From: CAZLYX01 sp964563885
GTDB lineage: Bacteria > Pseudomonadota > Gammaproteobacteria > Burkholderiales > Neisseriaceae
Assembly: GCA_964563885.1 (NCBI GenBank)
Contig: CAZLYX010000001.1
Span: 43,287 to 107,286, forward strand
Length of the DNA stretch: 64,000 nt
Reading direction: 5' to 3'
Shown: positions 55,143 to 63,360 of the stretch, piece after piece
Numbering within the stretch: the first letter of the stretch is position 1
Layout: every line of letters starts with the position of its first letter
Program-made: the position numbers and the translations under genes
Notes under the pieces: model-generated
What the model saw: only the letters and a program-made list of their open reading frames with translations
Database searches by the model: none
What the model was told of the DNA's origin: nothing

Positions 55143-56786
55143 TTACATCATACCGCCCATGCCACCCATACCGCCCATACCACTCATATCAGGCATGCCT
55201 GATTTATCTTCTGCGATTTCTGCAATCATACAATCTGTAGTTAGCATCAGACCAGCAATCGAGGCTGCATATTGTAATGCTGAACGAGTTACTTTAGCTG
55301 GGTCTAAAACACCCATAGCAATCATATCGCCATATTCGCCAGTACCCGCATTAAAACCAAAGTTACCACTACCTTCCAATACTTTATTGATCACTACACT
55401 CGGCTCATCGCCAGCGTTTTTCACAATTTGACGCAATGGCGCTTCAATTGCACGCAACACGATTTGCACACCTGCAGCTTGGTCTGCATTAACTGTTACC
55501 ACGTTATCCAAAGAAGAACGAGCACGCAACAGCGCTACGCCACCACCAGCCACAACACCTTCTTCTACGGCAGCACGAGTAGCATGCAAAGCATCGTCAA
55601 CACGGTCTTTCTTTTCTTTCATTTCTACTTCGGTAGCTGCACCAACTTTAATAACCGCAACACCACCAGCCAATTTAGCTACGCGCTCTTGCAGTTTTTC
55701 TTTATCATATTCGCTGGTTGCACTTTCAATCTGTTGACGAATTTCAGTAACGCGACCTTTAATTTGGGCAGTATCACCAAAACCATCAATGATGGTGGTA
55801 TTTTCTTTACCGATTTCAATGCTTTTCGCCTGACCTAAGTCATCCAGTGTTGCTTTTTCTAATGACAAGCCTACTTCTTCAGCAATCACTGTACCGCCAG
55901 TCAAAATGGCAATATCTTGTAACATGGCTTTACGACGATCGCCAAAACCTGGGGCTTTCACAGCTACGGTTTTCAAAATACCACGGATATTATTCACGAC
56001 CAATGTAGCCAACGCTTCGCCTTCTACATCTTCAGCAATAATCAGTAGCGGACGGCTCGATTTAGCTACTTGCTCTAAAAGTGGCAGCAAATCACGGATA
56101 TTGCTGATTTTTTTATCAAACAACAGCACATATGGGCTATCTAAAGCAGCAATTTGTTTTTCAGCATCGCTGATAAAGTAAGGCGACAAATAACCGCGGT
56201 CAAACTGCATGCCCTCTACTACGTCCAGCTCATTTTCTAGCGATTTACCGTCTTCAACCGTAATCACACCTTCTTTGCCTACTTTTTCCATAGCTTCAGC
56301 AATGATCTTACCAACGTCTTCATCCGAGTTGGCTGAGATTGAGCCTACTTGGGCAATTTGGTCAGTGGTGTTGCACGGTTGTGAAATATTTTTCAGCTCA
56401 GCCACTAAAGCAGTGACAGCCTTGTCGATACCGCGCTTTAAATCCATTGGATTCATGCCAGCAGTAACATATTTCATGCCTTCAGCAACAATTGCTTGTG
56501 CCAATACGGTAGCAGTAGTAGTGCCATCGCCAGCAACTTCTGATGTTTTAGAAGCTACTTCTTTAACCATCTGTGCGCCCATGTTTTCGAATTTGTCTTT
56601 TAATTCGATTTCTTTGGCTACAGATACGCCATCTTTAGTGATGTGCGGGCCGCCAAATGCGCGGTCTAATACAACGTTACGGCCTTTAGGGCCTAAAGTA
56701 ACTTTAACAGCGTCTGCTAATACATTAACGCCCTTAACCATTTTTTGACGTACTTCGTTGCCGAATTGAACTTCTTTAGCAGCCAT
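55143..56786 (-). CDS. groL: Chaperonin GroEL
   Basis: 547 residues from ATG at 56786 (MAAKEVQFG), with AGGAG ahead; a three-codon upstream extension is rejected. Conserved GPKGRNVVLDRAFGGP, the ATPase GDGTTTATVLA and the C-terminal GGM repeat tail are all present. Folds cytoplasmic proteins with GroES. An unusual DUS-pair hairpin lies between groS and groL. Confidence 0.99.
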   Translation of the reverse strand: MAAKEVQFGNEVRQKMVKGVNVLADAVKVTLGPKGRNVVLDRAFGGPHITKDGVSVAKEIELKDKFENMGAQMVKEVASKTSEVAGDGTTTATVLAQAIVAEGMKYVTAGMNPMDLKRGIDKAVTALVAELKNISQPCNTTDQIAQVGSISANSDEDVGKIIAEAMEKVGKEGVITVEDGKSLENELDVVEGMQFDRGYLSPYFISDAEKQIAALDSPYVLLFDKKISNIRDLLPLLEQVAKSSRPLLIIAEDVEGEALATLVVNNIRGILKTVAVKAPGFGDRRKAMLQDIAILTGGTVIAEEVGLSLEKATLDDLGQAKSIEIGKENTTIIDGFGDTAQIKGRVTEIRQQIESATSEYDKEKLQERVAKLAGGVAVIKVGAATEVEMKEKKDRVDDALHATRAAVEEGVVAGGGVALLRARSSLDNVVTVNADQAAGVQIVLRAIEAPLRQIVKNAGDEPSVVINKVLEGSGNFGFNAGTGEYGDMIAMGVLDPAKVTRSALQYAASIAGLMLTTDCMIAEIAEDKSGMPDMSGMGGMGGMGGMM

Positions 56787-56831
56787 TCTTAACACTCCTA
56801 ATTTATATCTAAATAGTAAAATATACGATTT

Positions 56832-56859
56832 AGGCTACCTGAATCTTTTCAGGTAGCCT
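56832..56859 (-). other. DUS-pair hairpin between groS and groL
   Basis: Perfect AGGCTACCTGAA (56832-56843) and inverse (56848-56859) with a four-base loop, 46 bases before groL. On the minus strand it is followed by AAATCG, not a T-tract, so it is a stable RNA hairpin inside an operon, more like a processing or stabilising element than a terminator. Confidence 0.7.
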
Positions 56860-56871
56860 CAAATTTATGCT

Positions 56872-57159
56872 TTATTCAACAATACCGAAAATGTCTTCTT
56901 CGCGCATTACCAGCAACTCTTCACCGTCTGCTTTTACGCTCTGACCACTGTATTTTCCGAAAATCACTTTATCACCTACTTTCACATCTAAGGTACGACG
57001 CTGACCGTCACGGCCAACTTTGCCAGCACCAACCGCTACTACTTCACCCATATCAGGTTTTTCAGCGGCAGCACCTGGCAAAACAATGCCTGATGCAGTT
57101 TTTTCTTCAGCTTCTAAACGTTTTACAACAACGCGATCATGTAAAGGACGAATAGTCAT
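56872..57159 (-). CDS. groS: Co-chaperonin GroES
   Basis: 95 residues from ATG at 57159 (MTIRPLHDRVVVKRLE), with GGAGAAAA ahead. Mobile loop EEKTASGIVLPGAA, roof loop and the C-terminal EEDIFGIVE are typical. First gene of groSL, under a sigma-32-like promoter; I find no CIRCE element. Confidence 0.98.
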   Translation of the reverse strand: MTIRPLHDRVVVKRLEAEEKTASGIVLPGAAAEKPDMGEVVAVGAGKVGRDGQRRTLDVKVGDKVIFGKYSGQSVKADGEELLVMREEDIFGIVE

Positions 57160-57265
57160 GTAAGTTTTCTCCAAAATAAATCACAGTGCCGAAATGGCAC
57201 AACAAGTAAGTAAGGCGTTTGCTTATCGTTTAGGGTAAACAAACAGTATTAATCAACCTTACAAT

Positions 57266-57294
57266 AAGTAGGGCTGTCTGCAACTTTTTTCAAG
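57266..57294 (-). promoter_or_regulatory. Sigma-32-like heat-shock promoter of groSL
   Basis: Minus-strand CTTGAAA (57288-57294) followed after 14 bases by CCCTACTT (57266-57273), close to the RpoH consensus CTTGAAA-N13/14-CCCCATnT. It lies about 105 bases before the groS start codon. Confidence 0.6.
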
Positions 57295-57407
57295 AGAGCG
57301 TTCTATTTTTTTCAATCAAAAGTCGTATCTGTGCTGCTTTGCACCATCTTGTATTTACAAGACTAAAATACAACTCAAACACTTAAACACTCAAACAAAC
57401 AGCTAGG

Positions 57408-57443
57408 ATAAAAGGCTACCTGAAGATTCAGGTAGCCTTTTAT
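57408..57443. terminator. DUS-pair terminator upstream of groSL
   Basis: DUS at 57413-57424 and inverse at 57427-57438, two-base spacer, extended by ATAAA/TTTAT. Isolates groSL from the lipoprotein gene. Confidence 0.85.
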
Positions 57444-57817
57444 TAGTATCGTAATATCTCTATATTACCAATATACTTGGGATGACTGCATGACTGCGTA
57501 ACTGCCAGACTGATGCCGTGACAGCTGCAGCACATTGCAGATCAACGCGATGCTGTCTACGCTTAGAAATTAGAGTAGCTAAAAATATACTGCCTCAGAT
57601 CTGCAAACTATTTTTAGTAGCTTGTAACTAATCCCGGTGCATTGGTTCGCCAGAACGATTTAGTCATTGCCCACGCGCTGGCAGATCGTGCACTGGTAGT
57701 TAGTTTTGTGGTTGTATGCTAGTGAATACCTTGTATTTGCTACCCAATGGCCACGCCATTCTCCTTCTCAGAAGCTTTGTGCGCATTTTCAAACCAGATC
57801 AACGTAGCCTTAACTAT
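57444..57817. other. Non-coding, compositionally different stretch
   Basis: About 370 bases, visibly richer in G and C than the surroundings, no DUS and no convincing frame. Belongs with the lipoprotein gene to an apparently foreign patch. Confidence 0.4.
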
Positions 57818-58504
57818 TCATCGTTGCACTTTGGTGGGTTTCAAGGTCATCGAGAAAAGCTTGTCTCGCACCCCTTCCGCAAATTTCTCTTGATTGGCAT
57901 TGCCCCAAGTGATGAAACCTTCAACATCTGCGCGGGGGTAATACCCTTTCCAATATAACAACTTCATAGGCCGCTCTGCTTGCAACTGCTCAGGGGTCAA
58001 GTCCACACTAAATGAAGTTTCCTCTGAGGCACCACTAGCTTGCATCCAAGGCCCCGCACTTGTTAACGTCCATTGACACACGCCGTTGCCGTAATAATCC
58101 TCATCGAGCATGGCATCCAGATAAACAGTCGCAACTTGGCTGCCATCAGGCCGAACGGTAAAGGGTATTTGCAACAGGCGCTCAGGCATACCGCGAACAC
58201 CAGCCCAATCATTTACAATAAAGTTGCAACCAGTGGCTTGGTACATCCCGCTCCAGCCCATCTTTTGAAACGGCCCAGGCGCGTCCTGAATCGTGAGCAC
58301 CACTTCATAGCCCTTCTGTGGCTTGGGGTTGAGGCGGTAAAGGTGTTTTTGCGCCGATTTGTCGTTCTTGGCGGCTCCAGCAGCTGGAGGCGTAGTGGAA
58401 GCAGAGTGAGAAGAATGGGCCTGGCAACCTCCTGCCCACAAAAAAAGGGATAGAACAAGGCACTGAACCAGAGGATGAGCAGGCAGTGGGCGGGCTAGGA
58501 ACAT
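57818..58504 (-). CDS. Hypothetical lipoprotein
   Basis: 228 residues from ATG at 58504 with GGAGA ahead. Lipoprotein signal: LVQCLVLSLFLWAGGC, lipobox AGGC. The mature protein begins with a serine/threonine/alanine linker and then an unrecognised, tryptophan-rich domain (GWSGMYQATGCNFIVNDWAG, GNGVCQWTLTSAGPW); two cysteines could form a disulfide. Higher GC and no DUS nearby suggest horizontal transfer. Function unknown; attachment to the outer membrane is inferred. Confidence 0.7.
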   Translation of the reverse strand: MFLARPLPAHPLVQCLVLSLFLWAGGCQAHSSHSASTTPPAAGAAKNDKSAQKHLYRLNPKPQKGYEVVLTIQDAPGPFQKMGWSGMYQATGCNFIVNDWAGVRGMPERLLQIPFTVRPDGSQVATVYLDAMLDEDYYGNGVCQWTLTSAGPWMQASGASEETSFSVDLTPEQLQAERPMKLLYWKGYYPRADVEGFITWGNANQEKFAEGVRDKLFSMTLKPTKVQR

Positions 58505-58884
58505 CACAGGTCTCCAGTGAACAATTTTCAACAATGCGACCACTCTCAACATCGATAATATCTTGCCTAATGTCCACCACGGCACCTCGGCTAATTAATA
58601 TTGGTCAGCTTGCTGCGCTCTTTGCCGCACCACCGAACCAGCGAGTGCGGTCAACACGGTCGTTAGTGTCCTAACTGATGAAATGGTGGATTTTGGCTAC
58701 ATCACCCCATGACGATAGCAGCACGGACTTTCGCCTTACTGCGAATAGCTACCGTACTGCTTGTTGTCATAGCTGCTGTGCCACCAGCGTACTGATTATC
58801 TAAGGCTGAACGTAGATCTTGGCATGACCACCGTGTGCACTCGATTAGAATCGTAAATTAATTAAACGTAATTTAATTAGGCTA
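58505..58884. other. Region upstream of the lipoprotein gene, possible eroded coding sequence
   Basis: On the minus strand, short open stretches in two frames join end to end (one of about 45 codons stopping near 58708, another running into the lipoprotein start). This looks like a gene broken by stops, but I recognise no family. Confidence 0.3.
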
Positions 58885-61779
58885 TTAACCGTTAGATGTT
58901 TCCACTTGTACTAAAGGTGCACTGTCAGTAGTTGCCACTTCAACTGGCGGTAAGTCTGAACGGCGCAAAGAAGGCGTTTTATCTGCTTGTGGCTGTGATT
59001 GGGCAGCTTCCAAGGCCTGTGGTTCGGTTTGCACAAACACCAAATCACCTAAATCAAACACCAGTGCTGAAGATTGATTCTGAACAACTTGAGGTGTTGC
59101 CTCAATTACTTCTTCGCACTCAATCCCAGTTAACTCAGAAACAGAAACATCTGGCTCAATCACATCTAACACGCGCGGCTCATCGTCTTCAATAGCAAAC
59201 AATGTAGACGGCTGTTCAGATTTTTCAACTATCGCATCAACGGCTGCGGTTACCAGTGCTGCTGCTTGTGTTACCTGATCATCTTGATGACTAGATGCTA
59301 CTTGAATCGGCACATTAACAACGCTATCTGAAGCGATAGGCACTGAAACATTTACCCTCACCGCACTGGCTTTAGGCTCACCCATTACATGAGCCACTGC
59401 ATCGCGCACAATGTCACCCACTTCATTCACCATCAGATATTGCTCAACCTTAGCAGCAGATGGAATGTTACGTCTTTTGCTATTTTGATTACGGCGATCT
59501 CGCTGATTGCGATTATTTGAGCGATCACTGCGCTGGCGGCGGTTATTGGCTTGCTCTTTTGCTTCAACTGGTGTTGCTTCGCCTAATTGAACCACCAACG
59601 GAGCTTGCTCAGTAATCACATTTTTAGCCTGCTCAGCCGCTGCTACCGACGCTTCCGGCGCTGCAGTATTTCGTGGTTGACGCTCATTGCGATTGCGGCG
59701 ACGTTCGTTATTTTGCTCGTTGCGCTCTTCACGTTGATTGTCATTTGGATTTTCAACTTTATCATTGACTACATTAGTGGTTGCAACATCTTGGCGGGCT
59801 TCATTATTGCCATTCTGACGCTGGCGGCTATTACGGCTGCGGTTATCAGTTTGGCTATTGTTGCTTTGATTGTTGCGACGTTCATTGTTATTACGATTAT
59901 TACCGCTAGCGCCGCTACCACCGCTATCGCCATCACTTGTCGTAGGCTTACTACCCTCTTCATTGCGGTCATCATTGCGGTTATTAGTACGGCGTGGGGC
60001 TTGGCGACGATTTTGAGGGCGTTTACCATTGTTGCGATTTTCTGGCTCACTTTCAGCTCGAACCTTAGGTGCTTCTTCATTTGGCTCTTCTGTGCTGCCT
60101 ATCAGCAGCTTGCCAAACCACATTTTAAAGTTATCCCACCAACTGGCTTGTTTTTGCATGACAGTAGGCGCGGGCTGAGTATGCTTAACACCTTTAACAG
60201 CAGGCTCTGGGCGGGCAACTTTAGCCTTGGCTTTGTCACTACCAAAAGTCATCGGGTCTGCTTGCTCAACTTCTGCTACACGCTTATAACTTGGATCTGC
60301 GTTGTCGTCCACATCATCATTGCGCACGCGGCTCACTTCGTAGTGTGGATTCTCCAACTGCATGTTTGGGATTAGGAATACTGATACATCCAAACGTTCT
60401 TCTAATCCAAACAGCTCGGCACGTTTTTCATTTAACAAAAACGTCGCCACATCTACTGGAACTTGCGCATGCACTTCGGCGGTGTTGTCTTTCATCGCCT
60501 CTTCTTGCAAGATACGCAATACATGTAGCGCTGTTGATTCGATACCACGAATCACACCAGTACCAGCACAACGAGGGCATGCCACATGGCTGCTTTCACC
60601 TAATGAAGGTCGCAGACGTTGGCGTGAAAGTTCTAATAAACCAAAGCGGCTCAGCTTACCCATTTGTACTCGGGCGCGGTCTTTTTTCAACGCTTCACGG
60701 AATGTATTTTCTACGTCGCGCTGATGTTTGGCGTTTTCCATATCAATGAAATCGATAACCACCAAGCCACCCAAGTCGCGCAAGCGCATTTGGCGCGCTA
60801 CTTCTTCCGCTGCTTCCATATTGGTTTTGAACGCAGTGTCTTCAATATCAGTGCCACGGGTCGAACGAGCAGAGTTAACGTCTACCGAAACTAAAGCTTC
60901 GGTATGGTCAATCACAATTGCGCCGCCACTAGGCAGGCTCACTGAGCGCGAAAATGCGCTTTCAATTTGATGTTCAATTTGAAAACGTGAAAACAAGGGG
61001 GTGTGGTCGTCGTAATGTTTAAGCTTGCCAACGTTATTCGGCATTACATACGACATAAACTCTTGAACTTGCTCGAATACTTCTTGATTGTCGATTAAAA
61101 TTTCGCCAATATCTGGGCGATAATAATCGCGGATGGCTCGGATAACCAATGAGCTTTCCATAAACAGAAGATATGGCTCATTATGAGCATTACCAGCTTC
61201 TTCTATTACCTGCCACAATTGCGTGAGGTAATTAAAATCCCACTGCAATTCTTCAACACTACGGCCAATACCAGCAGTGCGAGCAATTAAACTCATACCA
61301 CGCGGAACATTTAACTCAGCCATCGCATTTTTTAAATCTTGACGATCTTCACCCTCGATACGGCGAGAAACACCACCACCACGCGGATTATTTGGCATCA
61401 ACACTAAATAGCGGCCAGCCAAACTCACAAAAGTGGTTAAAGCAGCGCCTTTGTTGCCACGTTCGTCTTTTTCCACTTGCACAATAACTTGCATGCCTTC
61501 ACGCAATACGTCTTGGATACGCGCGCGGCCGCCATCATAATCTTGGAAATAGGCACGAGAAACTTCTTTGAAAGGCAAGAAGCCGTGACGGTCTGTTCCA
61601 TAGTCTACAAAACAGGCTTCAAGAGAAGGCTCAATACGGGTGATAACACCTTTATAGATATTGCCTTTACGCTGTTCTTTGCCCAGCGTTTCGATATCCA
61701 GATCAATCAGATTCTGGCCATCTACAATGGCCACGCGTAGCTCTTCAGCTTGCGTGGCATTAAATAACATTCGTTTCAT
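58885..61779 (-). CDS. rne: Ribonuclease E
   Basis: Endoribonuclease and degradosome scaffold, 964 residues. Catalytic half: S1 domain (about 37-118, GNIYKGVITRIEPSLEACFV), 5'-sensor/RNase H region, metal aspartates in VDVNSARS and VVIDFIDM, and the zinc link CPRCAGTG. The C-terminal half (about 510-964) is disordered, with arginine/asparagine-rich repeats (RRTNNRNDDRNEEG) and an acidic end, as in RNase E rather than the shorter RNase G. GAGG precedes the ATG. Divergent from rluC, a conserved pairing. Confidence 0.97.
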   Translation of the reverse strand: MKRMLFNATQAEELRVAIVDGQNLIDLDIETLGKEQRKGNIYKGVITRIEPSLEACFVDYGTDRHGFLPFKEVSRAYFQDYDGGRARIQDVLREGMQVIVQVEKDERGNKGAALTTFVSLAGRYLVLMPNNPRGGGVSRRIEGEDRQDLKNAMAELNVPRGMSLIARTAGIGRSVEELQWDFNYLTQLWQVIEEAGNAHNEPYLLFMESSLVIRAIRDYYRPDIGEILIDNQEVFEQVQEFMSYVMPNNVGKLKHYDDHTPLFSRFQIEHQIESAFSRSVSLPSGGAIVIDHTEALVSVDVNSARSTRGTDIEDTAFKTNMEAAEEVARQMRLRDLGGLVVIDFIDMENAKHQRDVENTFREALKKDRARVQMGKLSRFGLLELSRQRLRPSLGESSHVACPRCAGTGVIRGIESTALHVLRILQEEAMKDNTAEVHAQVPVDVATFLLNEKRAELFGLEERLDVSVFLIPNMQLENPHYEVSRVRNDDVDDNADPSYKRVAEVEQADPMTFGSDKAKAKVARPEPAVKGVKHTQPAPTVMQKQASWWDNFKMWFGKLLIGSTEEPNEEAPKVRAESEPENRNNGKRPQNRRQAPRRTNNRNDDRNEEGSKPTTSDGDSGGSGASGNNRNNNERRNNQSNNSQTDNRSRNSRQRQNGNNEARQDVATTNVVNDKVENPNDNQREERNEQNNERRRNRNERQPRNTAAPEASVAAAEQAKNVITEQAPLVVQLGEATPVEAKEQANNRRQRSDRSNNRNQRDRRNQNSKRRNIPSAAKVEQYLMVNEVGDIVRDAVAHVMGEPKASAVRVNVSVPIASDSVVNVPIQVASSHQDDQVTQAAALVTAAVDAIVEKSEQPSTLFAIEDDEPRVLDVIEPDVSVSELTGIECEEVIEATPQVVQNQSSALVFDLGDLVFVQTEPQALEAAQSQPQADKTPSLRRSDLPPVEVATTDSAPLVQVETSNG

Positions 61780-61842
61780 AACAACCTCGTTTTATGCACT
61801 CACGAGGCATGTAATCAGTTTTTGACGCTTAATCCGCAATGC

Positions 61843-61854
61843 TTCAGGTAGCCT
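61843..61854 (-). repeat. Solitary DUS in the rne leader
   Basis: Perfect inverse DUS about 65 bases upstream of the rne start codon, unpaired. Confidence 0.85.
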
Positions 61855-62308
61855 ATGCAGACTATCCTGTGCGGGGAAACACCGAATTTAAAGAAGGAAA
61901 AAAAGAACAATGCGCTATTGTTTACACAACCTTTTATTAATTAGCCTGTATGGTGACCGGCTATTTCAGCAGAATGCATCCGTATTTTACTGAGGATGTC
62001 GATTACTAGCTGTTAAGGGGCTATGTTAAATATACGCTACCTGCGTGCCATTAACTTAAGCACGGTCAGGTTGAAAATCTGAGCCATCATCTTCTTATTA
62101 TCGTTCAGCGCAGCTATGCTCCAACAACCTGCACATCGGTGCGACTTCACACCTTAGCGTCTTACGGCAGGAACACCGCGCTCGAAAAGGTCAAACTTAA
62201 CTACAATCTTTATGCACTTGGCTTGGCAGTGCGCAAAGTAAATGCTTATAGAGTGCATTTTTCATATAAAATATTGGATTCGCAATAATCTGGTTTCCGC
62301 CTCATTAA

Positions 62309-62320
62309 AGGCTACCTGAA
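62309..62320 (+). repeat. Solitary DUS upstream of rluC
   Basis: Perfect DUS 24 bases before the rluC ATG, unpaired. Confidence 0.85.
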
Positions 62321-62344
62321 ACCAGCTATCGGATTATAGATAAT

Positions 62345-63316
62345 ATGTCGCAAATTAGCAAAGACTTAGTCAATTATATAACTGCCACCGAAGCTGATAC
62401 TGGCCAGCGCCTCGATAACTATTTGTTCAAAATACTTAAAGGCGTGCCTAAAAGCCACGTGCAACGCATTATTCGTGCAGGCGAAGTGCGCCTCAATAAA
62501 AAACGCTGTAAACCAACTGATAGGCTTGAAATAGGCGATGAAGTACGCATCCCACCCATACGCATTGCTGAAAAAAGCGACACGGTGCGTGCTCAAGCCA
62601 CGCCGCCGCCACGTGAATTTGAAGTGGTTTATGAAGACGATGCTTTATTGGTGATTAACAAACCCAACGGCGTGGCTGTACATGGAGGCAGTGGTATTAG
62701 CTTTGGTGTGATTGAACAATTACGCCAAGCACGACCTGAAGCGCGCTATCTTGAGCTGGTTCATCGCCTCGATAAAGACACCAGCGGCTTATTAATGATT
62801 GCCAAAAAACGCAGTGCTTTAGTAAAACTGCACGAAGCATTTCGCAATGATCATCCTAAGAAAATTTACTTAGCACTCGGCGTAGGTAAGCTTGCGCAAG
62901 ATAAGGCACACGTCAAACTGCCTTTGTTTAAATATACTGGTGCGCAAGGCGAAAAAATGGTGCGTGTGAGCGAAGAAGGTCAATCTGCTTATACAATTTT
63001 GAGAGTGCTTAAACGTTTTTCAGGTAGCCAACTGCATCAAGTTGGCGTGTCTGATTTAACATTGATTGAGGCTACCTTAAAAACGGGTCGCACCCATCAA
63101 ATTCGCGTTCACATGCAAGCCCAAGATTGCCCCATTGGCGGTGACGAACGTTATGGCGACTATCAAGCCAACCGACGTTTACAAAAACTAGGCTTAAAAC
63201 GCATGTTTCTACACGCTTCTGAATTGCATTTGCAACACCCTTTAAACGGCGAACCACTCAAGCTTTTAGCGCCACTACCGGCTGAATTACAAAACATGGT
63301 TGATTCGCTAAATTAG
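62345..63316 (+). CDS. rluC: 23S rRNA pseudouridine synthase RluC
   Basis: 323 residues. N-terminal S4 RNA-binding domain (about 20-70, RLDNYLFKILKGVPKSHVQR) and RluA-type catalytic domain with HRLDKDTSG, catalytic aspartate D143. Modifies three uridines of 23S rRNA near the peptidyl-transferase region. RluC is preferred over RluD because it is divergent from rne, as in E. coli. Confidence 0.94.
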   Translation: MSQISKDLVNYITATEADTGQRLDNYLFKILKGVPKSHVQRIIRAGEVRLNKKRCKPTDRLEIGDEVRIPPIRIAEKSDTVRAQATPPPREFEVVYEDDALLVINKPNGVAVHGGSGISFGVIEQLRQARPEARYLELVHRLDKDTSGLLMIAKKRSALVKLHEAFRNDHPKKIYLALGVGKLAQDKAHVKLPLFKYTGAQGEKMVRVSEEGQSAYTILRVLKRFSGSQLHQVGVSDLTLIEATLKTGRTHQIRVHMQAQDCPIGGDERYGDYQANRRLQKLGLKRMFLHASELHLQHPLNGEPLKLLAPLPAELQNMVDSLN

Positions 63317-63360
63317 CAGTCAATCATTTACAAAACAGCGCTTCTATTGGGCACCATAAA

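Larger units (their letters stand above)
61780..62344. other. rne-rluC divergent intergenic region
   Basis: 565 bases without a gene. It probably provides a long rne 5' leader; RNase E regulates its own mRNA through its leader in E. coli, but I cannot confirm a matching structure. Contains the DUS at 61843-61854 and 62309-62320. Confidence 0.5.

Noticed and set aside
56209..56748. 179-codon plus-strand frame opposite groL
   Set aside because: Shadow of groL; no ribosome site, serine/threonine-rich reverse translation.
57160..57400. CIRCE element upstream of groS
   Set aside because: No TTAGCACTC / GAGTGCTAA inverted repeat found; a sigma-32-like promoter explains the heat-shock control.
58305..58580. 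91-codon minus-strand frame overlapping the lipoprotein start
   Set aside because: After the first 25 or so codons it is out of frame with the lipoprotein and reads as random serine/proline/cysteine; the first part is reported as possible eroded coding sequence.
59587..60375. 262-codon plus-strand frame opposite rne
   Set aside because: Antisense to the asparagine/arginine-rich tail of RNase E; repetitive I/T/A composition is a mirror of the rne codons.
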